From Nesterenkonia xinjiangensis (GTDB lineage: Bacteria; Actinomycetota; Actinomycetes; Actinomycetales; Micrococcaceae): a DNA stretch of 64,000 nt. Location: assembly GCF_013410745.1 (NCBI RefSeq), contig NZ_JACCFY010000001.1, positions 2,604,001 through 2,668,000 on the forward strand. Direction: 5' to 3'. Below are positions 35,802 through 44,975 of this stretch, one piece after another (position 1 is the first letter of the stretch; each line of letters opens with the position of its first letter). Position numbers and translations under genes: made by a program. Below the pieces are notes generated by a model, which saw nothing but the letters and a program-made list of their open reading frames with translations, made no database searches and had not been told where the DNA came from.

Positions 35802-36422
35802 TCAGGGACCATCGGCAAGAGTCTCCACATCTGCGGCGGGGATCTCGTCGAAGGGTGCGGCCTCGGGACTCACCTGCTCGAAGGAGTCAGCGGTGCCCTG
35901 ATAGAGCCCGGCGGGCCCGCCCAGGACGTGGAAGGTCCCGCCAGGTCCTTCCCCGGCGAAGATCAGATACTCCGTGCCCGCCGACATGAGGACCACCCCC
36001 GCGGCCTCGTGCGTGACGCCGTCCACCACTCCTCCGGTCTGGATGACGACGACGTCATCGCCGGGAGCGATGTCACCCTTGGCCACAGTGTCGACGGCGA
36101 GGGTGAAGGCCGTGGCGGGCACACCGCCCTCCTCCATCGCGTGGCGCCGCTCCTCCTCAGAGAGCCCCATGAGGGGGTTCGCCTCAGCGGACTCGCCCCC
36201 CTGATCCGGCGTCAGCACGGCGGCTTCCGAGGCGGTGACGGTGCCAGTGACGATGGCGTCCGCGTCGCCGACTAGTCCGGACGTGTCGTAAGACGGAAAG
36301 TCAGGTTCCAGCGCGACGCCCTGGTGCTCCGGCTCCTCCTTGGTGGAGCATCCCGTCAGGAGCGCTCCGAGGACTGCGGAGGCGACCAGGGCGGCGCAGG
36401 GGGCTCGGTGGACGGCGTTCAT
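35802..36422 (-). CDS. Secreted lipoprotein of unknown function
   Basis: 206 residues. The N-terminus [20 protein letters not shown] ends in a lipobox LLTGC (Cys near residue 25), so it should be lipid-anchored outside the membrane. The mature part has [20 protein letters not shown] and [25 protein letters not shown], a small beta-barrel-like pattern seen in actinobacterial secreted proteins that lack an assigned function. It starts six bases after the DUF58 gene stop, suggesting it is the last gene of that operon. Confidence 0.75.
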   Translation of the reverse strand: MNAVHRAPCAALVASAVLGALLTGCSTKEEPEHQGVALEPDFPSYDTSGLVGDADAIVTGTVTASEAAVLTPDQGGESAEANPLMGLSEEERRHAMEEGGVPATAFTLAVDTVAKGDIAPGDDVVVIQTGGVVDGVTHEAAGVVLMSAGTEYLIFAGEGPGGTFHVLGGPAGLYQGTADSFEQVSPEAAPFDEIPAADVETLADGP

Positions 36423-36428
36423 CCGAGA

Positions 36429-37736
36429 TCACAGCCGGCCGGTGGCCTTGAGCCGGATGTAGGTGTCGGCCAGCAGCGGCGGCAGCTCGTGCGGGGTCGC
36501 GTCCACGACCTCCACTCCCATGGCGGTGAGCTGGGCCTTCTTGGCCTCCCGTTCGATGATCTCCCGCTCGGCGGCCGCGGCCCGGTACACCTCGGTGGCG
36601 GTCTCGCGCTCGCCGGTGCGTCGGTCCAGATCCGGATCACGCACTGCGGCCAGCAGCACCAGGTGCTTGGCGGTCAGGGCGGGCAGCACGGGCAGCAGGC
36701 CCTCCTCCAGAGAGCCGGACTCCAGCGAGGTCAGCACCACCACCAGGGAGCGCTGGGAACTGATCGCCGCCACGTGGGAAGGCAGCTGGGAGAAGTCGGC
36801 CTCCACCAGCTCCGGGTCCATCGTGGCCATCGCGTTGACCATCTTGTGGAGGAAATCACCTGACGAGGAGGATCGTGCCCGCGCCACGATGCCGCGGTCG
36901 AAGCCGATGAAGTCCACCCGGTCGCCGGCTCCGGCGGCGAGCACACCCAGCAGCAGCGAGGCCTCCATCCCGGTGTCCAGGCGAGGCTCGTCCTCGATCC
37001 GGGCCGCCGAGGTGCGGGAGGAGTCGAGGCAGAGGATGACCCGGCGATCCCGTTCGGGGCGCCAGGTGCGCACCACCAGGTTGTGTCCGGCCCCGGTGCG
37101 GCGGCGGGCGGTGGCGCGCCAGTCGATCGAGCGGACGTCGTCACCGCGGACGTAGTCACGCAGCGAGTCGAACTCGGTGCCGGCGCCGCGGATCTGCACC
37201 GCGGTCTGCCCGTCCAGCTCGCGGAGCCGCTGCAGCTTCGAGGGCAGGTGCCTCCGCGAGCGGAACGGCGGCAGCACGCGCTGGAGGTGGCGGGACCGGT
37301 GCACGACCTGACGGCCGGCCAGCCCCATCGGCCCCAGGGAACGGACCGCCGCAGTGGCGCTGACCAGGTCTCCTCGGCGGCGGGGCCGCAGCGGGACGCT
37401 GATGCGCTGCCGTCCGCCCGGGGGGATGGCGATCGGCTGTATCGGCCGCTGGGAACCGGCTGACGGCTGCCAGCCGTCCTTGATCGAGCCCCGCAGCCGA
37501 CGACGCCCCTGATGGTGCAGCACCGAGACCGCCGTCGTCGACTGGCCCAGGCGCACGGCTTCTCCGGGGACACGCTCCACGCGGACCTGACGCGGCGATC
37601 CGGCCAGCAGCATGTCTGTGGCCACGAGCCCCACCAGCAGAGCCAGGCAGACCCACAGGGTCGCCGTCACCGGAAGCGCGACGACCACGACGCTCAGCGC
37701 GAGCGCCAGGTAGAGCAGCCGGCGGGTCAGCACCAT
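36429..37736 (-). CDS. DUF58 domain protein
   Basis: 435 residues. Two N-terminal hydrophobic segments (LLYLALALSVVVVALPV, LWVCLALLVGLVATDML) anchor it in the membrane. The DUF58 hallmark is DYVRGDDVRSIDWRATARR (about 211-229), followed by a VWA-like region starting VILCLDSSRTSA. DUF58 proteins accompany MoxR ATPases and are thought to help assemble or activate envelope complexes. Located 73 bases downstream of the MoxR gene on the same strand. Confidence 0.9.
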   Translation of the reverse strand: MVLTRRLLYLALALSVVVVALPVTATLWVCLALLVGLVATDMLLAGSPRQVRVERVPGEAVRLGQSTTAVSVLHHQGRRRLRGSIKDGWQPSAGSQRPIQPIAIPPGGRQRISVPLRPRRRGDLVSATAAVRSLGPMGLAGRQVVHRSRHLQRVLPPFRSRRHLPSKLQRLRELDGQTAVQIRGAGTEFDSLRDYVRGDDVRSIDWRATARRRTGAGHNLVVRTWRPERDRRVILCLDSSRTSAARIEDEPRLDTGMEASLLLGVLAAGAGDRVDFIGFDRGIVARARSSSSGDFLHKMVNAMATMDPELVEADFSQLPSHVAAISSQRSLVVVLTSLESGSLEEGLLPVLPALTAKHLVLLAAVRDPDLDRRTGERETATEVYRAAAAEREIIEREAKKAQLTAMGVEVVDATPHELPPLLADTYIRLKATGRL

Positions 37737-37809
37737 GGACGAGTCCTCAGTTCAGCTGGTTCGGGCAGGGTCGGGGGTTCAGGTCGGGGGTTCAGGTCGG
37801 TGAGGCTGG

Positions 37810-38901
37810 TCAGCGGGGCACGGGCACAGTGGCGAGGATGCCCTGCAGCACGTCGTCCACGCTGACACCGTCCATGGAGGCCTCGGGCCGCAGGGCGACA
37901 CGGTGCCGCAGGCAGGGCAGGGCGAGGGACTTGACGTCGTCGGGTGTCACGAAGTCGCGCCCGGAGAGCCAGGCCCAGGCCTTCGCGGAGTTCATCAGCG
38001 CGGTGGCGCCTCGTGGCGAGACCCCGAGCTGAAAGCTGGGGGACTGTCGGGTGGCCCGCGCGATGTCCACGATGTAGGCGATGACCTCAGGGGCCAGCGC
38101 GACCGACCAGACGGCTTGTCGGGCGGCCTTGATGTCGGCCTCGGAGGCTACCGGGCGGACTCCCGCTGCCGCCAGGTCCGAGGGGTTGAAGCCGGCGGCG
38201 TGTCGGCGGATCACCTCGATCTCCTCGCCGCGCTGGGGCAGGTCCAGGGTGATCTTCAGCAGGAACCGGTCCAGCTGCGCCTCCGGCAGCGGGTAGGTGC
38301 CTTCGTACTCCACCGGGTTCTGGGTGGCGGCCACCAGGAAGGGATCGGGCAGCGGGCGCCCGATGCCATCGACCGAGACCTGGCGCTCCTCCATGGCCTC
38401 GAGCAGGGAGGCCTGGGTCTTCGGTGGTGTTCGGTTGATCTCGTCGGCGAGCATCAGATTTGTGAACACCGGGCCTTCGCGGAAGGCGAAGTCCCCGGTG
38501 GTGGAGTCGTAGACCAACGAGCCGGTGACGTCGCCCGGCATGAGGTCCGGGGTGAACTGCACCCGGGCCGTGTCCAGCGACAGCGAGGCCGACATGGCGC
38601 GGACCAGCAGGGTCTTCGCCACTCCCGGCACGCCTTCGAGCAGCACATGACCGCGCACCAGCAGCCCGATGAGCACACCGGTGACCGCCCCGTCCTGACC
38701 GACGACGGCCTTGGAGACCTCATGCCGCACCTGGTGGAACCGGTCGCGAAGCGTGTCCGGCGCACCCGAGGGGGACGCGCCGGCCGTCGAGGCGGGTCGC
38801 GGCTGGGTCTGGCTCGCCTGCGGGGGGCGGGCTGCCTGCTGTGTCTGAGCCGGCGCCGCCGGCTGGTGCTGATGGGTCTGGTCGGGCTGTTGTGGTGTCA
38901 C
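37810..38901 (-). CDS. moxR: MoxR-family AAA+ ATPase
   Basis: 363 residues, GTG start at 38901 overlapping the DUF4350 stop (GTGA). A Gln/Pro-rich N-terminal extension (about 45 residues) precedes the AAA core: Walker A LLEGVPGVAKTLLVRA, Walker B LMLADEINRTPPKTQASLLEAMEER, sensor 1 FLVAATQNPVEYEGTYPLPEAQLDRFL. A MoxR chaperone-like ATPase that probably acts on the DUF58/DUF4350/DUF4129 membrane proteins encoded with it. Confidence 0.93.
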   Translation of the reverse strand: MTPQQPDQTHQHQPAAPAQTQQAARPPQASQTQPRPASTAGASPSGAPDTLRDRFHQVRHEVSKAVVGQDGAVTGVLIGLLVRGHVLLEGVPGVAKTLLVRAMSASLSLDTARVQFTPDLMPGDVTGSLVYDSTTGDFAFREGPVFTNLMLADEINRTPPKTQASLLEAMEERQVSVDGIGRPLPDPFLVAATQNPVEYEGTYPLPEAQLDRFLLKITLDLPQRGEEIEVIRRHAAGFNPSDLAAAGVRPVASEADIKAARQAVWSVALAPEVIAYIVDIARATRQSPSFQLGVSPRGATALMNSAKAWAWLSGRDFVTPDDVKSLALPCLRHRVALRPEASMDGVSVDDVLQGILATVPVPR

Positions 38902-40214
38902 GGTGTCTCTTCCCTCGGCGTCTCGTTCTGTCTGGAGCTGTCCCACGTCTTCTCGTCCTGTGGCCCGCGTGAGGCCGTCACGGCCGGGCCACGGCGCGGG
39001 CCATGGCCGAGCCGGATCCGGATCTCGTCCTCCAGAGCGGCCAGCCCCTGGGCGTATCTCACCATCTCAGAGTTCCCGCTGATCGCTGAGGCGTCGAGAG
39101 CGTGTGCGATCTCTGCGGGAGGTCGACCGTTCTGTGTGGCGACGGCGGCGATCACGTGCTGCTCCGGGGTGCCGGGGCCCAGACGCAGCAGCCGGGTCAG
39201 GCGGAGCAGGTGAGCGGAACGCAGCGTCCTGGCGGACTCCGAGGCTGCGTCGGCCTGCTGGTAGAGCCTGCCACGACCTTCTGCGGATTCGGAGGCGGGC
39301 ACCTCCACGGGAAGCGGCTCGATCACCACCGGTCCGTGCCGGCGCCCGGCCACCAGCATCAGCAGCAGCGTGCAGATCAGCAGCCACCAGGTGAGCCGGT
39401 CCACCCAGTCAGGCATGAAGTCCCACGGAGAGGCCCACTCGTCGGAGGCGAGCGAGTCCATGCCGGAGGGGGTGTACCAGATGAGATCCTGCTGCTGGCC
39501 GAAAAGGCCCAGCGCCAGGGCCGCGTTGCCCTCAGAGGTGATGTGGCGGTTGGTGAACGCCTCCGGGGCGCCGAAGACGAGGCCGCCGCGGGTCTCCGCC
39601 AACGCGTGTGCCGAGTCTCCCTCCTCCGAGTCGTGGACGAAGCAACCGGTGCCGCCGGTGAACAGCTGCCCGGGGGCGCGGATGGCCTCGGCGCGCTCAG
39701 CCGGGGCCACTGAGCAGGCCTCTCCGGTCTCCAGGACCTCGGGGAGCTCGGTGGTGCTGGAGGCCGGGATGGCGCCCGCGGGGCTCAGCTCCTCGAAGGC
39801 GCTCAGCCGCGTCGACGCTGTCGGGGAGATCCAGACGATCTCGCGCATGGACTCGGCCAGCTCCTCCACCAGTCGCGGACTCGCCTCGGGGCCCTGCTCG
39901 AGGACGACGACGGCGGCGTCGGGCAGCTGCTCCAGGTGCTCGCGGGCGATCTCTGCCGTGGGGGCGTGGTGGATGTCCACTCCCTCATCCTGCAGCACCG
40001 CGGCGACGGCCGCGTAGCCGTCCAGGTCTGTGTTGCTGAGTCCGTAGCGCTCTTGGTCCTCGACGGTGAGCAGCTGGACGACGACGGCGAACAGCACGCC
40101 CAGCACGACCAGCAGCAGCCAGAACTGCCACCGTCGCAGGGTGGTGCGCAAGGCGGATGAGAAGTTCTGCACGGTGGCGCCGCCGCTCGAGCGGGCGGGG
40201 CTCTGGGCGGTCAT
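38898..40214 (-). CDS. DUF4350 domain membrane protein
   Basis: 438 residues. A first membrane helix (FWLLLVVLGVLFAVVVQLL, about 30-50) is followed by an extracytoplasmic DUF4350 domain (SNTDLDGYAAVAAVLQDEGVDIHHA near 78, VVVLEQGPEASPRLVEELAE), then a second helix (LTWWLLICTLLLMLVAGRR, near 280) and a helical cytoplasmic end. Coupled by four-base overlaps to DUF4129 upstream (ATGA) and MoxR downstream (GTGA). Known only as a component of MoxR-DUF58 clusters. Confidence 0.87.
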   Translation of the reverse strand: MTAQSPARSSGGATVQNFSSALRTTLRRWQFWLLLVVLGVLFAVVVQLLTVEDQERYGLSNTDLDGYAAVAAVLQDEGVDIHHAPTAEIAREHLEQLPDAAVVVLEQGPEASPRLVEELAESMREIVWISPTASTRLSAFEELSPAGAIPASSTTELPEVLETGEACSVAPAERAEAIRAPGQLFTGGTGCFVHDSEEGDSAHALAETRGGLVFGAPEAFTNRHITSEGNAALALGLFGQQQDLIWYTPSGMDSLASDEWASPWDFMPDWVDRLTWWLLICTLLLMLVAGRRHGPVVIEPLPVEVPASESAEGRGRLYQQADAASESARTLRSAHLLRLTRLLRLGPGTPEQHVIAAVATQNGRPPAEIAHALDASAISGNSEMVRYAQGLAALEDEIRIRLGHGPRRGPAVTASRGPQDEKTWDSSRQNETPREETP

Positions 40215-40909
40215 CGGGGCGCCACCACCTGGGGCAGGGCAGCGGCGGTGTCGTCCTGAGGCTGCGCGGCGGTCAGCAGGGCGTCAAGCTCGGCGACGTC
40301 GTCGCAGTCCTGCAGAGTCAGTGAACGTCCGCCGTAGCGGGAGAGGTTGAACAGGTCGGCGGCCATCCCGATGCGCCGCGCGTGGACCGGGAAGGAGCGG
40401 CCGAGTTCCATGGCCGCCTCGGAGGCAGTGCGGCCCGTCATCTCGGTGAGGATGTCGCGCTCCTCGGCGGCACGCACCACGGCGCGGAAGACATCCCGGT
40501 AGGACTCGTCCACCCGTCCGGCCCGCCGGTGGGCCTCGGCACGGGTACGCAGCTCCTCGCTGCTGATGCCGACATCGGTGTCCAGCGGGTCATCGGCGCC
40601 TGCGGCGCGCTGCAGCCGGGGCCGGACGAGCACGATGGCCAGGACGATCGCGGCGGTCAGCAGCACCAGGATGATCAACGGCCCGTAGGGGATGTCGATG
40701 CCCCCGATGGTGCCGAGACGCTCGTCGAGCCAGCGCAGAAAGTCGTCGATGGCCTGACGGATCGGTCCTGTCAGCTCTCGCTGGTACGCGGGGTCGGCCA
40801 GCTCGCGCTCGAGCAGGTCCCGAGCCTCGTCACGGCTGGGAGACAGCGGTGTGGAGGCCAGGGGCGCGACGGCGTGCGGCGCCAGCAGGGTCGACGGGTC
40901 CAGGGGCAT
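40211..40909 (-). CDS. DUF4129 domain membrane protein
   Basis: 232 residues. An outer N-terminal helix region with ARDLLERELADPAYQ, one transmembrane helix (GPLIILVLLTAAIVLAIVLVRP, about 92-113), and a cytoplasmic C-terminal domain with SYRDVFRAVVRAAEERDILTEMTGRTASEAA that is typical of DUF4129. Starts nine bases after the upstream membrane-protein gene and overlaps DUF4350 by ATGA. Its partner set suggests a structural part of the MoxR-linked envelope complex. Confidence 0.85.
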   Translation of the reverse strand: MPLDPSTLLAPHAVAPLASTPLSPSRDEARDLLERELADPAYQRELTGPIRQAIDDFLRWLDERLGTIGGIDIPYGPLIILVLLTAAIVLAIVLVRPRLQRAAGADDPLDTDVGISSEELRTRAEAHRRAGRVDESYRDVFRAVVRAAEERDILTEMTGRTASEAAMELGRSFPVHARRIGMAADLFNLSRYGGRSLTLQDCDDVAELDALLTAAQPQDDTAAALPQVVAPR

Positions 40910-40918
40910 GTGGCGGCG

Positions 40919-42274
40919 TCACCTCGGCTGGCCGAAGTCGGGCCCCGACCCGGGCCCATCAGGGCGCGGAGGGTGCCCGGGACGGGACGGGTCCTGCGGG
41001 GACTGGCCGTAGGGGTTCTGACCATGGTGCGCCTGCCCGTAGGGGTTCTGGCCGTAGGGCGCCTGCCCGTAGGGGTTCTGGCCGTAGGGCGCCTGCCCGG
41101 AGGGGTTCTGGCCGTAGGGCGCCTGCCCGGAGGGGTTCTGACCGTAGGGCGCCTGCCCGTACGGACTCTGCCCGGCGGTCGGCTGGTGGCCGCCCCAGTG
41201 ATCACCACCGGCCGGGGGACCGTGCCACTGCGGGGCCGCCGCCGTCGGCTGGCCCAGGTGCTGCACGGAAGCGGGGATGACCGTGCCGTCGTCGACCGCG
41301 CCTTCGGCGACTGTCAGCAGCGCGACATCGAGGCTCTCCTGATGGATGCGGCAGTTGAGGTACATCACCGTCACCAGTGCGCCGACCAGGCCGAGGAACA
41401 CGGCGCTGACGGCCGAGTCGAAGAAGCTGGCCAGGGTGAACAGCACCATCGACATCGTCGTGCCGCCGTCAGGGGAGGCCATCGCCATCTCCCCGCCGAT
41501 CACCGAGATGATGCCGATCGGCATGGAGGCGATCATGACCATCACGAACGTCATGAGGTAGATCAGCGCCACCGTGCCGATGTTGATCCACCAGCGCCCG
41601 CGGTTCAGCCGCCAGGAGCGGGCCATCGCGGCGAACGGGCCGCGATCCTCGACCAGCAGCACGATCGGGGCGTACATCAGCCCGGCGGTGATCCAGGCGC
41701 CGAGCAGCAGCGCTCCCGGCAGCACCAGGATGAGCCCGATGCCGAACGTGGCCACCGCGAGCAGCAGGACGAGGACGAACACAGCGGCGCCCAGGACCAT
41801 CACCAGGATGCTGAGCAGGAGCAGGTGCAGCACCAGCCAGCCGAGGCGGCCGGAGCGCAGCCGCAGGGTCTGGGTGAAGCTGGTGCGGTAGCCGTAGGCG
41901 GCGCGCAGGGTGGGGAGGGCGACGAGCGAGTACGCCACGGCGAGCACGAAGTACTGCACGACCGAGACGACGATGAGCCCCAGCCAGAAGGCCAGGCTGG
42001 TGAACACGCTGTACAGGAGCTCCTCGTCCTCAAAGGCCATCGGGTCATACATCAGGCGCAGGATGTTGCCCGAGGGGGTCATCGTGAACACCAGCATCGA
42101 CAGCAGGAAGCTGATCATCCCGGCCACGAAGGGCACCCCGATCACGGCCTTCGGCGCGTGCCGGAGCATCGAGAACCCGCCGCCGAGCACCTCGCCGAGA
42201 GTCATGCGTCGGATCGGGAACACGCGGCCCGGGTAGGCAGGCGTCGACTCCTCGGTGCTCCACCCCGTCGTCAT
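40919..42274 (-). CDS. GPDP membrane-domain-like polytopic protein with PYGQ-repeat tail
   Basis: 451 residues from ATG 42274, which has AGGAGGGG six bases upstream. VFPIRRMTLGEVLGGGFSMLRHAPK is the typical opening of the glycerophosphodiester phosphodiesterase membrane-domain/DUF7544-like family, followed by about six hydrophobic helices. There is no phosphodiesterase catalytic domain. The last ~110 residues are a cytoplasmic Pro/Gly/Tyr/Gln-rich tail made of repeated PYGQNPxGQA units. First gene of the minus-strand MoxR operon and divergent from mtrA, with 169 bases between. Confidence 0.78.
   Translation of the reverse strand: MTTGWSTEESTPAYPGRVFPIRRMTLGEVLGGGFSMLRHAPKAVIGVPFVAGMISFLLSMLVFTMTPSGNILRLMYDPMAFEDEELLYSVFTSLAFWLGLIVVSVVQYFVLAVAYSLVALPTLRAAYGYRTSFTQTLRLRSGRLGWLVLHLLLLSILVMVLGAAVFVLVLLLAVATFGIGLILVLPGALLLGAWITAGLMYAPIVLLVEDRGPFAAMARSWRLNRGRWWINIGTVALIYLMTFVMVMIASMPIGIISVIGGEMAMASPDGGTTMSMVLFTLASFFDSAVSAVFLGLVGALVTVMYLNCRIHQESLDVALLTVAEGAVDDGTVIPASVQHLGQPTAAAPQWHGPPAGGDHWGGHQPTAGQSPYGQAPYGQNPSGQAPYGQNPSGQAPYGQNPYGQAPYGQNPYGQAHHGQNPYGQSPQDPSRPGHPPRPDGPGSGPDFGQPR
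41011..41160 (-). repeat. Five tandem 30-base units encoding PYGQ repeats
   Basis: Units begin at 41011, 41041, 41071, 41101 and 41131, with a partial one at 41161. They differ at only a few positions, including Tyr/Ser codon changes (GTA/GGA). Each adds ten residues (for example GQAPYGQNPS), all in frame, so copy number can vary without breaking the gene. Confidence 0.9.
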
Positions 42275-42388
42275 GGTTCCCCTCCTGATCACAAGTCCTG
42301 ACGTCGTGCAGGCTTTCACCCTATAGCCCGTGTCCTGTGGCTGACACCCCTGTGACGCGCTGACCAGCCGGTCTGCGGCACCTTGTCA

Positions 42389-42396
42389 TATATCCT
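42389..42396 (+). promoter_or_regulatory. A/T-rich -10-like element upstream of mtrA
   Basis: TATATCCT lies 48 bases before the mtrA ATG in an otherwise G+C-rich divergent gap and is the best -10 candidate; no matching -35 at normal spacing is evident, so an activator-dependent promoter is possible. Confidence 0.35.
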
Positions 42397-42443
42397 GGCG
42401 GGATGGACCGGGCACGTGCAGGGCGAGAGGAACAGGAGAGCTG

Positions 42444-43136
42444 ATGAAAGCCAGGATTCTGGTCGTCGATGACGATGAGGCGCTGGCCGAGATGATCGGC
42501 ATCGTGCTGCGCAATGACGGCTTCGAACCCACCTTCTGCGCCACCGGAGAGCGGGCGCTCGAGGAGTTCCGCAGCACCAAGCCCGACGTCGTCCTGCTCG
42601 ACCTCATGCTTCCGGGCAAGGACGGCATCGAGGTGTGCCGGGAGATCCGTGACGAGGCCGACACCCCGATCATCATGCTCACCGCGAAGTCGGACACCGC
42701 CGACGTGGTGCGCGGCCTGGAGGCCGGTGCGGACGACTACGTGCCCAAGCCCTTCAAACCGGCCGAGCTGGTGGCCCGCGTCCGTGCACGGCTGCGGCCG
42801 GCAGAGACGCATCCCCGGCCGGAGTCCGAGCAGCTCACCATCGGTGACCTGACCATCGACGTCGCCGGCCACGAGGTCCGTCGCGGCGAGACGAGGATCT
42901 CCCTGACCCCGCTGGAGTTCGACCTGCTCACCGCGCTGGCGAAGAAGCCCTGGCAGGTGTGGAACCGGGAGATGCTGCTCGAAGAGGTCTGGGGCTACCG
43001 CCATCAGGCGGACACGCGGCTGGTCAACGTCCACGTGCAACGTCTGCGGTCGAAGATCGAGAAGGACCCGGAGCACCCCGAGATCGTCCAGACGGTCCGC
43101 GGCGTGGGGTACAAGGCTGGCGGCGGACAGGGGTAG
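42444..43136 (+). CDS. mtrA: Response regulator MtrA
   Basis: 230 residues, OmpR/PhoB type. Receiver domain with VVDDDEALAEMIG, phosphoacceptor Asp53 in VVLLDLMLPGKDG, and Lys in YVPKPFKPAELVAR; the winged-helix DNA-binding domain ends with TRLVNVHVQRLRSKIEKDPEHPEIVQTVRGVGYKAG. MtrA controls cell division, wall hydrolase and osmotic-response genes in Actinobacteria (known for the family). The start is supported by GGAG and the perfect family N-terminus. mtrB and lpqB follow on the same strand. Confidence 0.97.
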   Translation: MKARILVVDDDEALAEMIGIVLRNDGFEPTFCATGERALEEFRSTKPDVVLLDLMLPGKDGIEVCREIRDEADTPIIMLTAKSDTADVVRGLEAGADDYVPKPFKPAELVARVRARLRPAETHPRPESEQLTIGDLTIDVAGHEVRRGETRISLTPLEFDLLTALAKKPWQVWNREMLLEEVWGYRHQADTRLVNVHVQRLRSKIEKDPEHPEIVQTVRGVGYKAGGGQG

Positions 43137-43205
43137 ACCATCACCGAGGATGAAGGCCGCGCCTCCGCCTCCCGAGCGATCGCCACCACCACCGGAGCTG
43201 TCTCG

Positions 43206-44975
43206 GTGATCCGCCCGGCACGCACCGAGGCGCCGACGACGGCGGAGAACCCGCAGGTCGGGGCGGGCAGGTCCGACGCCGGCCTGTTCCGTCGCGCCGG
43301 CCGACGCCTGGCGCGGCTCCCTCGTCTGTGGGGGCGCTCGCTGCTGTTCCGGGCGGTGGCCTTCACAGGACTGCTGACCATGCTCGGCACCGGCCTGGTG
43401 GCGGCCTTCCTCGCCCAACAGGTCACCACCGGGCTCTTCCAGGAGCGCTTCGACCAGATCGAGCTCGAGGCATCCAACGGGATGCAGCAGATCCGCAACG
43501 AGTTCATCTCCGCCTCCACCGCGGACCGCAGCGAGGCTGACGGGCTGGTCGCCGACACGCTCATCCAGCAGGAGGACACCGGATCACAGATCCACCGCTA
43601 CGTCTTCCTGGTGCCGCTGGACGACACCGACATCGACACCCAGTCCGTGGCCGGCCGCATCCCGCGAGGGCTGAGTGAGGACGTCACCGAAGCGGTGGTC
43701 TCCGATGAGCTGCGCGCAGCGGTGGCCGGCGGCACCGGCCAGTACTGGCAGTCGGTCTCCTTCGAACGGGACGACGTCGAGACCCCCGGAGTCATCTTCG
43801 GCACCCAGGTGACTCTTCCTCCGGGGGACATCATGGGTCTCTACTTCCTCTATGACTTCTCCACCGTGCAGGAGACCTTGGCGTTCCTGACCCGCATCAT
43901 GCTGCTGGCCGGTCTGGCGCTGCTGGTGCTCAACATGGCCGTGGCAGCCTGGGTGACCCGCTCGGTGGTCTCTCCGATCTCCCAGGCGGCGGAGGTCTCC
44001 GAACGGATCGCCGCCGGACAGCTTGATCAGCGCCTGGCGGTGCGCGGTGAGGACGAGATCGCCCGGCTGGGAATCTCCTTCAACCGCATGGCCTCCAACC
44101 TGCAGGAGCAGATCACCCAGCTGGCGAACCTGTCGAAGATGCAGCAGCGTTTCGTCTCCGACGTCTCCCACGAGCTGCGCACACCGCTGACCACTGTGCG
44201 CATGGCCGCCGAGGTCCTGCACGAGTCCCGCGAGGACTTCGACCCGGTCAACCAGCGTTCCACCGAGCTGCTCTACCACCAGGTGGAGAGGTTCCAGGCG
44301 ATGCTCTCGGACCTGCTGGAGATGTCCCGCTTCGACGCCGGCGCCGCCGAGCTGGCGCTGACCGACGTGGACCTGCGCAGCCTGGCCCAGGATGCGCTGA
44401 CCACTGCGCTGCCGCTGGCCGACCGCTCGCAGACCCCGCTCTCGTTCGTGGTGCAGGGGGAGGGCTTCGTCGTCGAGGCTGACCCGCGCCGGATCGACAG
44501 GATCCTGCGCAATCTCATCAACAACGCCATCGAGCACGCGGAGTCTCGCCCCGTGGATCTGGTCATCGCCTCCTCACCGACCGCCGTGGGAGTCGCGGTG
44601 CGGGACCACGGCCTGGGGATGAGCCCCTCCGAGGTGGCTCACGTCTTCGACCGCTTCTGGCGCGCCGACCCGGCTCGGGCGCGCACCACCGGCGGATCCG
44701 GACTGGGGCTGTCCATCGCCACCGAGGACACGCGGCTCCATCATGGCGCGCTGGACGCGTGGGGGCAGAAGGGCCAGGGCTCCTGCTTCCGCCTGGTCCT
44801 GCCACGTCGGCAGGACGAGCCGTACCGTGCCTCCCCGTTGGCCCTGCCGCCGGTCTATCGGTCCTCGGATCGCCGGAGGGTCTCCATGCCGGTGGACGGT
44901 GCCCCTGCCACCGGAGAAGTCGATCACGACCGCGTCACCGAACAGTCCCTGAACCGCCCGAAGGAGATGGACTGA
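43206..44975 (+). CDS. mtrB: Sensor histidine kinase MtrB
   Basis: 589 residues. First membrane helix LLFRAVAFTGLLTMLGTGLVAAFL, an extracytoplasmic domain of about 170 residues, second helix ITRIMLLAGLALLVLNMAVA-like segment, HAMP (VVSPISQAAEVSERIAAGQLDQRL), HisKA with the phospho-His in VSDVSHELRTPLTTVRMAAE, and HATPase_c with NNAIEHA and GGSGLGLSIA. The GTG at 43206 is chosen; no nearer ATG is in frame. The long arginine/proline C-terminal extension after the ATPase is usual for MtrB. The stop overlaps the lpqB start by one base. Confidence 0.95.
   Translation: MIRPARTEAPTTAENPQVGAGRSDAGLFRRAGRRLARLPRLWGRSLLFRAVAFTGLLTMLGTGLVAAFLAQQVTTGLFQERFDQIELEASNGMQQIRNEFISASTADRSEADGLVADTLIQQEDTGSQIHRYVFLVPLDDTDIDTQSVAGRIPRGLSEDVTEAVVSDELRAAVAGGTGQYWQSVSFERDDVETPGVIFGTQVTLPPGDIMGLYFLYDFSTVQETLAFLTRIMLLAGLALLVLNMAVAAWVTRSVVSPISQAAEVSERIAAGQLDQRLAVRGEDEIARLGISFNRMASNLQEQITQLANLSKMQQRFVSDVSHELRTPLTTVRMAAEVLHESREDFDPVNQRSTELLYHQVERFQAMLSDLLEMSRFDAGAAELALTDVDLRSLAQDALTTALPLADRSQTPLSFVVQGEGFVVEADPRRIDRILRNLINNAIEHAESRPVDLVIASSPTAVGVAVRDHGLGMSPSEVAHVFDRFWRADPARARTTGGSGLGLSIATEDTRLHHGALDAWGQKGQGSCFRLVLPRRQDEPYRASPLALPPVYRSSDRRRVSMPVDGAPATGEVDHDRVTEQSLNRPKEMD

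Noticed and set aside
41011-41160. Five 30-base repeats considered as a CRISPR array
   Set aside because: Units are contiguous, without spacers, and stay in frame in a protein tail.
40382-42301. A 639-codon plus-strand His/Gln-rich open frame opposite the GPDP-like gene
   Set aside because: Composition is the complement of membrane-helix codons and repeats; no domain recognised.
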